NCBI GenBank assembly: GCA_033296885.1
Contig: MU863901.1
Span: 1 to 64,000, forward strand
Reading direction: 5' to 3'
DNA: 64,000 nt
Source: Triangularia verruculosa
Lineage: Eukaryota; Ascomycota; Sordariomycetes; Sordariales; Podosporaceae
This document shows positions 1 to 13,480 of the stretch, one piece after another (the stretch's first letter is position 1; each line of letters starts with the position of its first letter). The notes under the pieces are model-generated. The model had not been told where the DNA came from. It saw only the letters and a list, made by a program, of their open reading frames with translations, and made no database searches. A program made the translations under genes and the position numbers.

Positions 1-45
1 CCGCCCCCCCCCCCCCGCCCCCCCCCCCCCCCCCCCCCCCCCCCC

Positions 46-92
<47 letters not shown>
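1..92. repeat. poly-C tract at window edge
   Basis: Almost pure cytosine with only a few G interruptions. A homopolymer this long is unusual for fungal chromosomal DNA and sits exactly at the window edge, so a contig-end or sequencing artefact is more likely than a biological element. It is not a telomeric repeat. Confidence 0.85.
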
Positions 93-1761
93 ACAAGCAA
101 TTAGATTAAAGTTTCTTGCATAGCGCAGCATATGTTGCATGAGTTGCTCACTAGCTGCTGCATGGGGGGATGGATGGATGAGTTGAGTATGTAATCGGAG
201 TAAATGGAATGTATGTGGGGGAAGGGGGGCGGCCTGTCATGAAACTGTCACTTTTTTGTCCCTGTCGCTCACTCGCTCTCTCCAATCACTCGCCCGAGTT
301 TGACAGGGTACGATTACACTGAACCTCGTTTCCTTGCTTTTTTTTTTTTTTTACCTACACAACCCATGGCATGTTCCGATGAAGTTGTGACAGGACAGGA
401 GAGAGGAGAGAGAACCCACCGCAGGTACCTACCTAGCTAGTCTGGAGGTAGAGCGAGCGTAACGTTCCCTCATTCAGTGCGGTGTGCAAAACCGATGAGG
501 GAAAATTTCCTGGGCTAGCTTTGGTGTAGGTATCATGAACTGCCCGGTCTACACTAGGTAGTGGTTGTGTGTGCAAGGTGAAGGTTGCAAACGGAACGAT
601 AATGTGTGGCGTCAAAAAGTGGAAGAAAAAGAAAAAAAAAATGAAAGGGGCGCCCACCACCACCACCACCACCATCATCTCCCGCCCGACCGGACGGTCA
701 TCCCGTATCCCGCCTCCCGCAAATGCCGTGTTTTCTCTCCATCTCTGTGTATTCGCCCCCTCAGTTCCGTCTAGTTGAGTTACAGCTCTTCCAGCCCGTC
801 CACCCTGTGTGCACCCCAGTGGCCTGGCCTGGTTTGCAACGCTACGCTGTAATGCTGTATCTCGGAGGGCCATCTTCCTTCTGGTCACGTCCTTTTATCC
901 ATGGGCCCAGGGGCAAAGAGAAACTTTGGTTGAGGTGAGGAAATGGATTTCCCCTGTCTAAGAAAACCATCCAATCCTGTTATTCTCCTTATTGGTTGTG
1001 TGGCTCCTGTGCTGCCGCTTGGGGAGAGACTGAGGTGAGGTGGCCAAGAAAGCTTCTTTGTGGGGATTTCAGTTTCATGGTCTATCCAATGTAGGTATGT
1101 ACATGACGACAGAATATTGGCCCGTAGCTCTTGACCACAACTATGCTTCCTCTCCAACCATGGGCCCCTTTTGTGGTATGAACTGTTATACCATGCACCC
1201 TAACCCTTGCTCCTATCATCCCTGATCAGCTCACAACCTAACGCCATACAACCCAGAGACTAGACACACACACACACACGTACAGACGCTGCTTCCCAAA
1301 ATGCATGTCCAAAGAAATCTGTCTTTCACAAGCGTTTTCTGATATTTTCCAATGCCTTCCCCCCGCCCCCTCAACAATATCGCGTGGTCCATAGAAGAGT
1401 CGTAAACATTGTGAATAATATTGCAAACAGCCTGCCCCAAAAACTGCTCTGTACCTCCTTGAGCTATCTTATCGTTCTCGCCTCAGCCGCGCCCAAAACG
1501 TGTAGCAATCGTTCCGCCGTGCGTGGTTGTCATCATAGTAGATAATTCCAAAACCCAGAAGCGGGTATTCTCAATGCGTGTTTCGTTGAGAAGAACTAGG
1601 CCGTGCTAAACAAGACAAAGGAAAAATGCCGAACTAAATAGAAAAATAAAATGTGACGATCCGAAGCGGGATATGGTAACAAAGATTCGTAATCGTTTGG
1701 TACAGTACATCTTCGTGTATTTTGGTAATGTGGATGTTGACCATGGCGGTGCTGCCGATGA
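93..1761. other. spacer downstream of the homeobox gene
   Basis: I see no convincing gene here. The stretch has a T-run near 337-351, an A-rich run near 628-640, a short CAC repeat near 653-675 and an (AC)n run at about 1262-1280. The long frames crossing it are low complexity (runs of Phe, Val or His) and look non-coding. It probably includes the 3' UTR of the minus-strand homeobox gene ending at 1762. Confidence 0.6.
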
Positions 1762-4042
1762 TCATGATGTGGCCCCATATGCGCTTGGTCCTGAATTCGC
1801 CGAGGATGTCGCCGTAAAGCTCCGTTTGCGCTTCATGCCAAGTGGATCTTGCGAATAATCATCATTACGATCCCCCGTAGTCTGGCCTTGTCCTAACCCT
1901 AATGGCCCATGTCCACCTCCAAAAGAGTCCCTTATCGGTGTCCTCGAACTCGAGTTCATGCTCGCTTGAAAAGCCTGGGAAAAGTCACTTGGCGGAGCGA
2001 TTGGGGCGCTCATTTGCGGCATTGAATAGTCGCTTCCTGATGATCGGTAGCCGGGCGTTCGGGGCATGGAGAAGTCGACCGGTGCTGTGAGAGGGGCTGA
2101 CGGAAAGCTCGCGGTATAGCTGGAAGATACGCCTCCCAGTTGTGGTGTTGAGGTTGTGCGAGGGCCTGGCGAATGGGCTGTTGACTGCATGCTGCCCGAT
2201 CCGACCGAAGACCGAAACTGTGTTCGCAGGTCAAGACCGAGGGGTAAGGACGCGGATGCTGCTCGAAGACGTGACCCACGCTGTTGATTCTGCTGGAGGC
2301 TGGAGGATGAGTAGTTGGGGTAGTTGAGGTGAGACGGAGACTGAACAGTGGAGCCTGCGTTGACCGTGTTAGCATCAGGAGGTACTCGAGAAGAGACACT
2401 CCACCGCTTACCAGAGTAGCTACTCGAGTCATAGCCCCCCAGTCCGCCGCTGGTCGACCCACCAACTTGATCTTGCTGATATAACCCGTGAGGTCGTCCA
2501 CCGATCTGAGAAGATGGATTTCCTCCATGGTAGGTTGTGTAATCGAGTGAATCGCCCTTCCATGACATACTAGATCGCAAGGGTGACTGAAGCGAATCGG
2601 ATCGCGATCTTGACATTGTATCGCGAAGATGAAGTGGCTGAAGCGGCCGTATTTGCTGCCTCGAATGGTGACCATGCATTTGCATATTGCTATCAATGCT
2701 CGGTTGTCGAGCGAAGGGATTCGACGCCCTGTGTCCACCGCTTAACGGTCCTGACGACATGTGGCTCGAGTAGCCATAACGATCGGTAGATGTCGGGGAT
2801 AATGGCGAAAGAATATCTGGTGAACTGAGCGAAGTAGAGGGGTTGAAGCCTATGCTGCCAAAGGCCGGACTTAACCCAGTAGGTGAAAGATGCTCGTCGC
2901 CATCAGATCGCCGCACATCTACCATGAGTGGGCGCATCATATGGTCGTATGACGATCCTCCGAGGTCAACAGGGGATGCCATCGGGGCTCCCAATCCGTG
3001 AACTGCCCCGTATGGCGAATGTAAAGCGCCCAAACTGTCAAAGTCTTCAGGAACAGCCCTCATTTTGATCATGCGTTCACGATCGTCCGCGGTTAAACGT
3101 TTTATCTTCGCACGTCTAGTAAACGGTCAGCAACGATGGGCCAGTAGATACACACTTTGAAGTTGGTCACCTACCTGTTCTGAAACCAAACCTGCACCTG
3201 GCGGGGGCTCAGCCCTGGAATCTCGCGGGATAGCCTTTCCCGATGGGCTGCATCTGGATGTGGTTGCTTCGCAAACTCACTCATCAGAAATCGGGTTTGC
3301 TGGTGTGTAAGTCTGCGACTATTAGTTGAATGTCTCCCAACACCCAGGTCTTGTGTCCGTACCTGAAGCGTTTCATCTTGCGTCGCTGTGCGGTTCTTTC
3401 AGCCGCAGTTTGCGGCTGTGGCTGAGCATCGCCATCTCCATCCCCTTCTATCATTTCCTCATCTTCCAGAACCTCGTCATCCTCTTCTTTGATAACTGCT
3501 TGGCTGTCATTTCCTGGTTGACTCTGTCCTCCGTCAGGAGCATGACCAGTAGACGACACCGAACTCAAAGGGTTAGAACCTAGGGACATCCCAGGAGTCT
3601 CAGTTGATGCCAGCGACTCCTCATGCGCCGACTCAGCTGCCTTCTGTGCATATTGTTCTCCTTGGTTCTCTGGCTGCTCTGGAATTGGCGATGGTTGTTT
3701 GGGCTGTCGTAAACCAAGCGGATCCAAGCGATGTCCTCCTAGTGGAGGGCTCTCCCGCTTTGGCACCTCCATGTCCAAGGCGTTGCTTGGCGCAGCCACA
3801 GTTCGCGGCTGTGACTGCGAATCCGCATGGTCTGATGAACTCGTCACTTGTTCATATGTCTGCGAGAAGATGCTGTTGTCTCCTGGCGGGAGAAACGAGT
3901 ACTGACCCTGCCAGTCTGACTGCGTCACCGAGTCGTAGGTGTTCGACATACGTAGGCTTTCCGCGGACTTGTGAAAGGCCGTTTCAAATTTGCCAATGGA
4001 CCAAGAACTCTGCTCCGGTGCGCTTTGCCTGGTAACAAGCAT
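1762..4042 (-). CDS. homeodomain transcription factor
   Basis: Three exons on the minus strand, 4042..3363, 3312..3175 and 3115..1762, joined by 50-nt and 59-nt introns give a 723-residue protein. The joined frame crosses both borders cleanly. A homeodomain spans roughly residues 215-285, with the recognition-helix motif WFQNRRAKIKR formed across the second intron and an Arg/Lys-rich N-terminal arm just before the first. An acidic Glu/Asp stretch lies just upstream (about residues 190-210). The C-terminal two thirds are Ser/Pro/Gly-rich and low complexity, as in many fungal regulators. The expected role is nuclear sequence-specific DNA binding; homologues in filamentous ascomycetes control conidiation and fruiting-body development (family knowledge). 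The start at 4042 is the first in-frame ATG of the exon, but a later Met (MSNTYDS, about 3950) is also possible. I cannot assign the exact orthologue, so no symbol is given. Confidence 0.88.
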
Positions 4043-7000
4043 TGGGATGGATGTCGACCGATGTTGCGAATAAAGTGGTTCCCAGCTGGGGTCAGGGGCA
4101 AGTGATCGGATATCAGGGAGACTGATGAGAAGGGTGGCCGCAAAATGATGGATGATTGGTCCAGGAAAGCGAGCGAGAGTCGTTGCCGGCCTGCGAAGAA
4201 CGAGAAGATCAGAAACTCCAGGTACACATCACCATCCACAACGCCAGGTACGCGGGCCGGCTACCTCTTTCGTTCTAGGTTCGGTCGAGATGATCTCTGC
4301 CCGGCAGATCCTGGCATCCAAAGATTGCAAAGTTCCCAGGCAGTGCAAATATGAGCGAAAGTTGGGACCAGATGGTTTCGATGATCAAACAGGATGATGG
4401 TGTTGAAGAGGGCAAATGGTGCGGTGGCGGTTCGAGCGCGATTTCTTTGGGTCGATGTGCAGATGCGTCGTACCAGGAGACCAGGCCCACCAGTGAAAAC
4501 GAAGATCAGACGGAGCCGCCGTATGTGCTGGCGAGAACAAGATGCCACGGGACTCGGATAATAACCAACTGGCCTACGAACGCTGTCCGAGCTGAGTTCT
4601 GTTCAACCGTGGTTGTCGTCTTGGTGATGAAAATGTTGTGGTAGGTGGTGAAGGGGGGAAGAAGGGGAGAAAGGAGGAGACCTTCTTGGCTTCAGGGACC
4701 CAAAGGCAGGAGCATATCTTGTATAAATCAAGGTTGATCAAGACGATGCTCGGCGGGGGCCCGTCTGCGTCTGGATGACCCCTTGGAATGGAATAAGGCG
4801 GGAGCTATGAAGCTCTTGGGGGTTGCCCTTGGTGGTATTAAGACGGTTCCTCAGCACCTTGGTCTCGGGGTAGGACAGAGCTAGGATTAATACCGGCGGA
4901 AGGCTCACTCCTCGCGGAGAAATGTCGAGGCCGCATTCAAATACAGGACAGGGGCTGCACGGCCTACCGCAACGACGGTTGGGAAGGGCTGGAAAGAGAT
5001 CGGGGTACCTGGTACCTGACAGGCGGTGGTAGCTATAACGGCAAGTCTCCTAGGGGGCCTGTGGCTAGGATGTGCAGCGGATGGGTCTTCGACTAGACGA
5101 AACCCACAAGCTATGACCACCGGTATTGTGATATTTGCTTTCGAGAGGATGGGGGAGCTGAGCCACACCGTTCTTTTGCCCTCATTTCTCTCGTCCAGGC
5201 AAGGGTTGATGCGAGTGACGGAACTCTATCGTGGCAGCTGGCCCATGGAAGATCTCGGCTGAATGGCTAATGCCGTGCCATGAACTCAATGGAACCAACC
5301 CAGCAGGGGGACACTCGCTGGCATTCGAAAAGCAAGCCGAAAACGGATGGGAAAACGCTCGCGACAAGGCTAACGCTGAGAGCTGCTGCAAGTAAAGCCG
5401 TTGAAAGAAGAAAAGAAGAATGAGACGTTGACTAGGCTGTGAACAGGTGCCATGGGGCCGTCATAGAGGGGGGGTTGTCAAGACAGACACATTGTGCAGG
5501 GACCTGGGTAAGGCCGGAGCATCCCACAGTCTGCGTAGGCGAGAGTGAGCGTGCTGGGCCAATGACACCGATGCAAACATCCGATGCCCAAAAAGACGAG
5601 ACAGTCCCGTTCTACCATGGTTTACGAGCGAGCACCGCTGGGGTACATAGGAACCTCGAGCTTTCTTGAAAGGGGGATCCTGATCATACTGAGTGTCCCA
5701 CTGTGCAATGCAAGGCCAGGCGCAATCACTCCACAGTTCTTTGAGCATCGCAGTCCCCAAGACCGAGAGCCAGCAGCACGAGGCCGAAGAACGCTCAGAG
5801 AGATGCATGGAAAGGTACAAACCGTGCATGGCATCTCGGCTGGAGCGTTTCCTTGAGGGTGATTGGCCCTGGCGCACATTAGCTCGGTGTCGACTCCACG
5901 GAAGAAAGCATGACCGTTGTCGACGTTCCCTCACGTCCTCAACCCAATCATCGATGCTGATCCTACTTGGAGGAGAGGTGTAGTGTACAGTGTCCGCTGC
6001 TCGGTGGCTGCGGGGGAGAGGGTGTGAGCGACTGGGGAGGGGTGGATGGACAACAAGGTGCGCGGCCAGGGGGGGGGGTGGATCCAGGTCGGATCAAGAA
6101 GCGACAAGGCCATTGGAATCTTCACCAACGGTAAGATCGGGGCTGCGATGGCTCAAAGCGGCAATTCTCAGCAGCGGATGGCAGTGCGGGATGTGGAGAG
6201 AAAGGCATTGTGTTGAATTGCCCTGCTAAGTGAGCTTTGACGGGGAGCAATGAACAGATCACGAGTGAGTAGATCTTTTTCTCGTTGCCATAGATCCGAA
6301 AGCCTGGCTACCTGGGCACTGTCAGAAGGGTGGTAGTAACAGTGATGGCGGTGTTGCTGGCGACCAAGTGTGGTACCGTATGGGCAACGAGGCCTGCCGT
6401 CCACAGAGACTGCTCGTCATGGTGCGAGGGCATTTTAGCCAGCAGAGAACCAAGTCTGTGTCGAGCGGTTTTACACACTGCTCACGACAAGAGAGGCTTT
6501 GTCTGAGCCGTCTCCTGACCCCCTGTCTGCCCGTCTTGCCGAGCCCGTTTCTTCTGTCTGGCAGAGGCACACCAGCGGAGACAGAGCGGAGCAGGCGGCG
6601 TAGGTGCGCTTAGTGAGGTGAAGCCCAAGCCCTCACTCGAAGGCATCGCTAAGCGTCCAGACGCCTCCGGGAGGCGGCGGCACTGAGTAGGCGGCTCTGG
6701 TGCGATTGCACGGCACTTGCGAGATGCTGGGCTGGCTGCGCCGTTGCACCATTCGCTGTAGTGGATGCTCTCAGTGCCGGAGGGCTGGCTAGTACTGGAA
6801 GAGGTGCTGTTTTTTGTGGCCTCTCTGGAAGCAGGGTTTGGCCCTTGCCTTGGGTGGACAATCGGAGGAGAGGGAAGCGGCGCCGACAAAGCCGCAGGCT
6901 GATATGGTGGGCTGCTCACCAGAGAGGAGAGCACACCGGGTTTGGTGGAGTTTGGTGCAACTGTATGATGAGAATTACAGGAGAGCCAAGGTGTTGTGCA

Positions 7001-10000
7001 GCCAAAGGGTCGCATTGGGCAGGACGGAGAGGTGTCGCGAAAAGAGCCGGCCAAGTCTCGATTACCTTCACGCCCCTTGCCGTGCCGCTAACGGCTGACA
7101 GGGATGAGATCGAGAGCCAAGCGGTGCTGGGCATCTCTGTCTTCGGCAGGGGTGGTGTCAGCGGTTTCATCCAGGGGTGGTTCTCTGTGAGGGCCTAGCG
7201 TAGGTACCGGTAGGGCAACGACGAGGCCACACGAGAGCGAGATGGTGGCCGGCCATTCCCAAACGGGGGAGAGCCAACGGCTGGGCGAGTTGACAACGAT
7301 CTAGCAACTGCTTGTTGGAACGCCATCTGGTGCGAGATGCCAGGATTCGAGATGCCGCCCGTCCCAATCAGGGGTGCAGAACAGCCAAAAGCAGCAGGAG
7401 ATGTCTTCAACGGTTGCTCTGTTGTCGGGAGCGCACAGAGGCTGCAACTGCAACATGGCAAACAGCTGATGGATGGCATGCAGCGGACTCGTGTTCTCTG
7501 CCAACTTGTCCCGGCGTCTCTCCGCGGAGCATGGGGCCATGTGGAGTCGGTGTTCCCTCCGATGCCCGTTCCCCGCCAGACATCGGCTCCGTGAGTGACA
7601 GTTGACTTTTACGGCGACATCTCGTGTGGGGCCCGGCGCTTGTCTTTTAAACCCGGACCATCAGATTGATTCCACCTGAGGAGACTGCTGCATTACGAAG
7701 AAAAGACACGGCAGCGGACAACATCCAATGGTGGTTTGGTGGTTTGGCGGTGGTTGGGTGTTGTGCGACGGTGGTTCTGGATGATACATCGCCTAGCTGG
7801 CCGTCCTGGCGGGAAACACGGCGGTATCCTTTTGGGAAGACACTAGGGAGCCAGACCGAACAAGGCAAGCACCTTTTCAAGCTTTTTGGCGACTGCCGGG
7901 GCAAGAGCCGCTTGATACCGACGGCGCAGAAAGAAGCAATCTCAGACAAGCGCCTGCCTCTTCAGCTCTCTTTCTCAGGCTTGGCTGCCGTGGCTGCTTG
8001 GTCAAAGGCACCACCTTCCATTCTTTTCTCTGCTCTCCTCGGGTCCGGAATTTGCATCTGACTTTTACATCCGACAGTATGCGCTTCATTACCACCGCCT
8101 CGACCACATGTCCGCTGGACGAAGAGACCGAGGTGAGAGCAGGGACTTTTTTCAGCCCGCAGCTCACCTGTATGTATCTGGTCTAGCGGGACGGGTGTGG
8201 CGGGTGGTTGCAGCCGCTCAGTACCGTTGCGTCCGGGACTGCTCAGATCTCATCGCGCACCGAGCGTGTTCGGGTGGTGAAAACATGGCACACGGCCGGA
8301 TCCTTAGGGCTTGTGCTCCGGTCGTCGGCCCGCTCCAGTGCGTGCTCCGCGTTACCCTTTCTTGATTTCTCCAGGTTCCCATCAGGGCCAGCTTCGAAGA
8401 AATGGCATGGGAAGCATGGTGCTGGGACTTTGGGAGACGCCGCGATAGAACCGAGCCGACCGCACCGACGCCTTCCCAGTCAGCTCAATGCGAACAGCGG
8501 CCGCTCTCGGCAGTGAGAAGATCGGGTGCCTTGCAGCAAAACGTCTGCACTGATACCCCAGAATTTGAACGGTTCCAATGGCTCCTGGCTCGCGCCTCTA
8601 CCGCCAACCCAAGGCGCCGCGCTTACGCAGCTGCGCTTGTCTCGCCGTGTTCCCCACAGATCTCTCTGATAGGGACAAATGTGAGCTTTGCTGCAGCTGG
8701 CCTCTAATCTTTGATAACGAGGATAACAGCCGCCATACCGCGGCATCAAATGAGAGGACCTATACTGCTATTCTGAGCCTGTTTCGGGTTTGACGGTGCC
8801 GGGTGATGCGTCAAACGTTACTGTCTCGTCGGTCCCGACGGTCACTTGTACGCTCAAGGCAAAAACGGTGGGCGCACGTGCCAGTCTCCCATGCCTCTCA
8901 GTTCATGCCTGTTTGCTGCTCTAGAGGACCGAGGTCAGACTTGGGTGTGCCGAGTAGCTGATGAGACAAGAAAGCGTTTGGCAACAGGCTATTTCTACCG
9001 GAATATTGCAACTGGCAACTCGAGCTTTCCGCTTCAACCTGCGGCTTGTTCCAATCTCTTTTATCGCCTTGCGGCACCTGCCAGGTACACTGCGCGGGGC
9101 AGTCTTCCGGTTCCCGGAGTGCACAACTACAACGAGTCCGGACTTTCAGATCCCCGACCCTCTCGTCCACCACGCCAAGGTAACACCTATCAAGTCTTGA
9201 CGGCTGCTCGGGGGCTGAATCTTCTTGCCAGGCGTGGGTGAAGCTGCCACAGTCCCTGTGTTTGGATCAAACACGAATTCCAGCCAGAGCACAATCTTGA
9301 CTTCCGGGTTGCGCAAGACGCGTGCCTGCAGATGAAGCACGGCGAGAACTTTGTGCGAGCGTCTGGAATCCAGGAACCCTGGATATGGGCCCTTATTGTG
9401 AATGCGAGTACCCGTCTGATTGTCCAATAGCTTAGTTTTCCGGCCCTCACACAAGAGCTCCCCACAGGCCCAGCAGCAGGACGAACACACGGCAGCAGAC
9501 TGAAGCACTCAAGAACAATCAAGACTCATGAGGTCGATCCCGGGGCTACCGGTGGGATGGGATGAATCAACAAGGAAACCTGTCGCATCGTCGCCCTCCG
9601 GAAATGATCCGTCCGCTGAATTGCAGAATCTTGTCCTGCAACGGCGGGTCGAGACGGGGCTGACATCAATGGTCGCCGTTCACAAGGCCTATTCTGTAAA
9701 ATCATTATCACAGGATTGCGGTTCTGTGTTACTTTCTCCAGATGACGACCAGGCCGTCGAAACCATTTGTGGTTGAAGCCCTGACAGTTGGCAGAGGCCC
9801 AGACACACGCGTTGATGTCCGCTCTTTTCCCGCATTTTTCCACGAGCAGCAAGTCATGCAGCTGGCTTGATGGGAATGGAGCTGGGTGGTTGTGCCAATC
9901 CTTGCTATCCGCTCCAAGACCTCGCTTTTTGGGTTGTGTGGTGCACCTGGTATCGTCTTTCTTACCAGCTGTCGAAGCGGAAGCGATTTGGATCTCATCT

Positions 10001-13000
10001 CAGAGATATGATCTCTCCCTAGGTCTGATAGACCCTAAACAACCGACGATATCGTGTCAGAGAGTCTTGACTCTGCAATCGACCAGAGCGATGTCTGCCC
10101 TCGTTGTCTGAGCTTTCATATCTGTCAGGGCTGGGCCTTTCAGAGAGGCACGGCTAACTCCACACGGCCCGCAAGTCAATATACATCGGAGCATCGTCAA
10201 GTATACGAAAAGGCCGATGGCTCTCGAAACAGCCTTCACACCAGCCTGCTTCCCCTCACATCACCCACCGTCATGTTAATATCGAGCCGTGCGGCCTGCA
10301 TTGCGCGAGCCCAACTTGGATCCCGCCACACGTGGACTCGCCAATCCAACCACTGGCACACAGCAACGCATGCTGCGTGTTGTGATGGCGCTGTCTCGCT
10401 TGGGATCACGGCGCAGCTCGACGCAGTCTGCTAGAGGCAGCGTCTAAGCTTGCTTGGGCTGTGGGAGCTCGATACACCTGCTCCTTCAGCACCGACAGAC
10501 ATGTTCTACCTTCCTTTCGTGGAATGGCTCTAGGTGAAACCATGTCTTATCACTCAGCTTCTTACGAGACATCTTGTGACACGGCTTCCGGCATGTTTAC
10601 GATTCGACAACAAGCCCCCTAGCCCTTGTGATAGGTTGAAGGATATCAAGTCTTGCAGGCGCATTGTACAGCAGCACGCAATCGTCGTACACGAAAAATC
10701 GGAACGTTTGAAACCGTCAGTCTGCTCCAAACGGGATGCATATCTTCGTTGTGCGAGGCACGTGGAGATCTCCCAGTTCGCTCGTTCAGCCATTGTGGCG
10801 GACTTGTTTAGCCGAGCTCGCTTTACCTCGTCAAGCACCATTTGGGCCATACTCTGATCATGCTTATGGGGCGCAAACAATGCCCATTATGTTTTGTTTG
10901 CCTGTTATGGATACGGTTTCTGTGCTGACGGCCGTATGCGAGAGCTCTGGCGCGATGAGCTCAAGCAACAGCGAGCTCGAGCCTGTCGTCAATGCCTTAC
11001 TTCTATCATACTGATGAAGCATCCAGGCCACAATAATCATGCTGAATTCACGGGTCCAACGCCAAATGCTTGGGACAATAAGACAACCTACCAGGCATAA
11101 TTTATCCGATGCCTCAGTTTCCACCGAGCTAGGCATGGGCTGTCTCATTTTCGTGGCACAGGACATTGTTCCGAGAAAAGGGTTTCTGGTGCCTGAAGAC
11201 TGATGGATAGATTCACGACAGTGCCGACGCCCAAAATGAACTGCCGAACAGTACCAGCTCGCTGTTTGTCTGGCAGCTATCCCTTCACTCTTCGCCCTTT
11301 GGACTCTCGTCATCTAAGTCCCCGCTCCCATCAGACAAAAAATTCCTAAGCCCTGCGAATAAAGTCGTGGACATGTGCTCTCGACTCTACTGGTCTTCTT
11401 GGCTCCTCTTAACCCTGGAATATGCTCGAGTTCTTGGCTTCACAGTCACCTTTTCTCACTCATCACCGACTTTATCGGTCTACGCAATGCTCTCTGCTTC
11501 AGTGTTCCGGGATTGATGCTTCGCTCAAGAGGCGGACACGGCATCAGTCAGAAAGTGGGAAATCTGTGTACCTGGAGCAAGACAGACCGTCGTGCGGCTT
11601 CCCTGCATGGCATGACTACGCAGGAACAGGGCGGCATTTGACCATTTTAGGAAACATTTTGATGAGCCGGGCTGCTTCCGAGGAGCGGGATTCTCCCTCG
11701 TGCGGACTGAACCCCATATTCTGCTAAACGGTGAACATTATCTCGTCCCTGTCAGGTTATGCTTGTACGCCACAAGACAGGCTGGGACGGTCCGATTCGA
11801 GAAAAAAACAAGCTCTTCGCTAGAACCATGTTGAGACATCAGACGGGGCCCGATGTACCTACAACATTCTAGCCCTCATCAGAGCCTACTCCCTTCGAAT
11901 ATGATATACCCCTATATCAAAGCATCAAGTCACCCTCCCAAGAGGCATTTTCCCGAAAACTCAGAAGTCGCGTTCTGACACGTCACACGACCGTTGAAGC
12001 TGGCCACACCTACGCGCGCGCGCGATATTCCTCATCTCCATCTCGCCGGGAATTTCCGTCAGGAGTCCAGACGGATGGTAAGCTGTTGGTGGGCCGTGAA
12101 TGGATGGCCAGGCCTGTGACTAACAACTGAATAGATTGCCTTTGACCCGCTCCTCTCATGTCAGTCACTATACGAGGAACCCCGGGGGTACGGGACCGGA
12201 TTTCCTGCTATAGCCCACCGGTTTGGTGGCCATGGGGGGGTGGGTTCCACCGGCACTGCAGCGCCTGTTTCCACCGTCCACACTCGGCTTAAATGACTGC
12301 TGGGACTTTTGCCAGGAAACTGGAAGGTGGAAAAGGCTTCTCGGTGTTTGTGGGAGAAGGAAGGCCCGGGGGCTCGTGTAGTGGAGGCAGGAGGAGGAGG
12401 AGGAGGAGGAGGAGGAGGAGGAGGAGGAGGAGGAGATGGCGGCTGTCATTTCTGCCGAGTCCTGGTTTTGGCTAACAACACCGGAGACCCCCCATCCTCC
12501 TTGTCCTCTCTCTCGACGAGGACGGCGCTGGCTCTCAAACGAAAACTGGGGGAGGTGGACACCAAAGCGGCCGGCCAGATTAAAACATCCTCCCTCTCAC
12601 ATCAAACTCATGCGCTGATCGATTGATGAAATGGGTTCGGAACAAGCCGAATATGCAATAGCTTTATAGAGACAGAGAAGAAGTGGACAAAAATAGCTTG
12701 GGCGGTCTGGCAGGTTCGTAAAACAATGAGGGGGATAGCAACACACGCGCATAACAGGTTCGCCGGTTTTTCACCCGACAAGCAAGCAAGCAAGCGAGAA
12801 CGATGTCCGTTGAACGGCAGGGCTTTTCCTCTGTTCCTGGTAAGACGATGCCGAAAATATTGGGCAATTTCCAGACCACTACCGAGCGTCGGATGCAGAT
12901 AGTGTTACTGCCTAGGTGAGTTTTGCGGGGAAAGGAAAGGGCATGGAAGCCAGGCGAGGCAGGAGGGTAAGATATTTTGCATAGATTGCGGGGTGCAATC

Positions 13001-13480
13001 TATGAAAGGAGGGTTTTTGTCAAACGTGCAGATGGGATGATTTAATTGACTGCATGGTTTTTGTTGTTGTTGGGGGGGGTGGTCTGGTGGATGAAATTGA
13101 TTGCCGCCATGCCTAGAAAAGGGGGCTGGTAAGGGGGGGCTTGAGTGGCTGAGGCCCTCCATTACGTGATTTGGTGATAGGTGGTTTGTTTTGTTTCCCC
13201 CTTTTTTTTCTTGTTATGTGAAAGAATGGTTGCCATGCGGTGTTGAAAAGGAAGTTTGTCGTTGTATTTAGGGGGTGGTGCCTGCTGCGCTCTGACATGT
13301 AAGTGGCTACGGAAAGGGGGAAATGATTCCTAGTGGTGTACCATGCGCTTGGGGTGGTATCATGATCTGGTCACGCAGTAATCGGGTTTGACCAAACATG
13401 CAAAAAATGGCTTGAATGACAAACGCTGTCTAGATTCTATCATACTATTACCACGGATCCCAAATCTTTTGATGCCTCCC
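4043..13480. other. 9.4-kb gene-poor region upstream of the homeobox gene
   Basis: No reading frame here has recognisable domains, coding-like composition or a supportable intron-exon chain on either strand. The sequence is of normal GC content and is not obviously AT-rich or RIP-mutated. It contains a (CG)n run near 12013-12024 and the (GAG)15 microsatellite at 12391. By position it could hold a long 5' leader, introns or enhancer-like control sequence of the homeobox gene, or a long non-coding transcript. That is inference only. Confidence 0.55.
12391..12435. repeat. (GAG)15 microsatellite
   Basis: Fifteen consecutive GAG triplets lie in otherwise non-repetitive DNA. Read on either strand it would give Glu, Gly or Arg runs, or Ser on the other strand, but no gene model covers it. 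It is a purine-rich tract likely to vary in length between strains. Confidence 0.95.

Noticed and set aside
1..92. Poly-C tract as a telomere, origin or structured element
   Set aside because: Does not match a telomeric repeat and lies exactly at the sequence edge; most likely an artefact.
433..938. Overlapping frames on both strands with poly-Phe, poly-Val and poly-His runs
   Set aside because: They come from short simple repeats in a spacer and have no family-like sequence or proper gene structure.
5461..7054. Minus-strand frames of 157 and 190 codons in the gene-poor region
   Set aside because: Ser/Pro/Arg/Cys-rich, random-looking translations with no signature, no supportable introns, and similar frames on the other strand.
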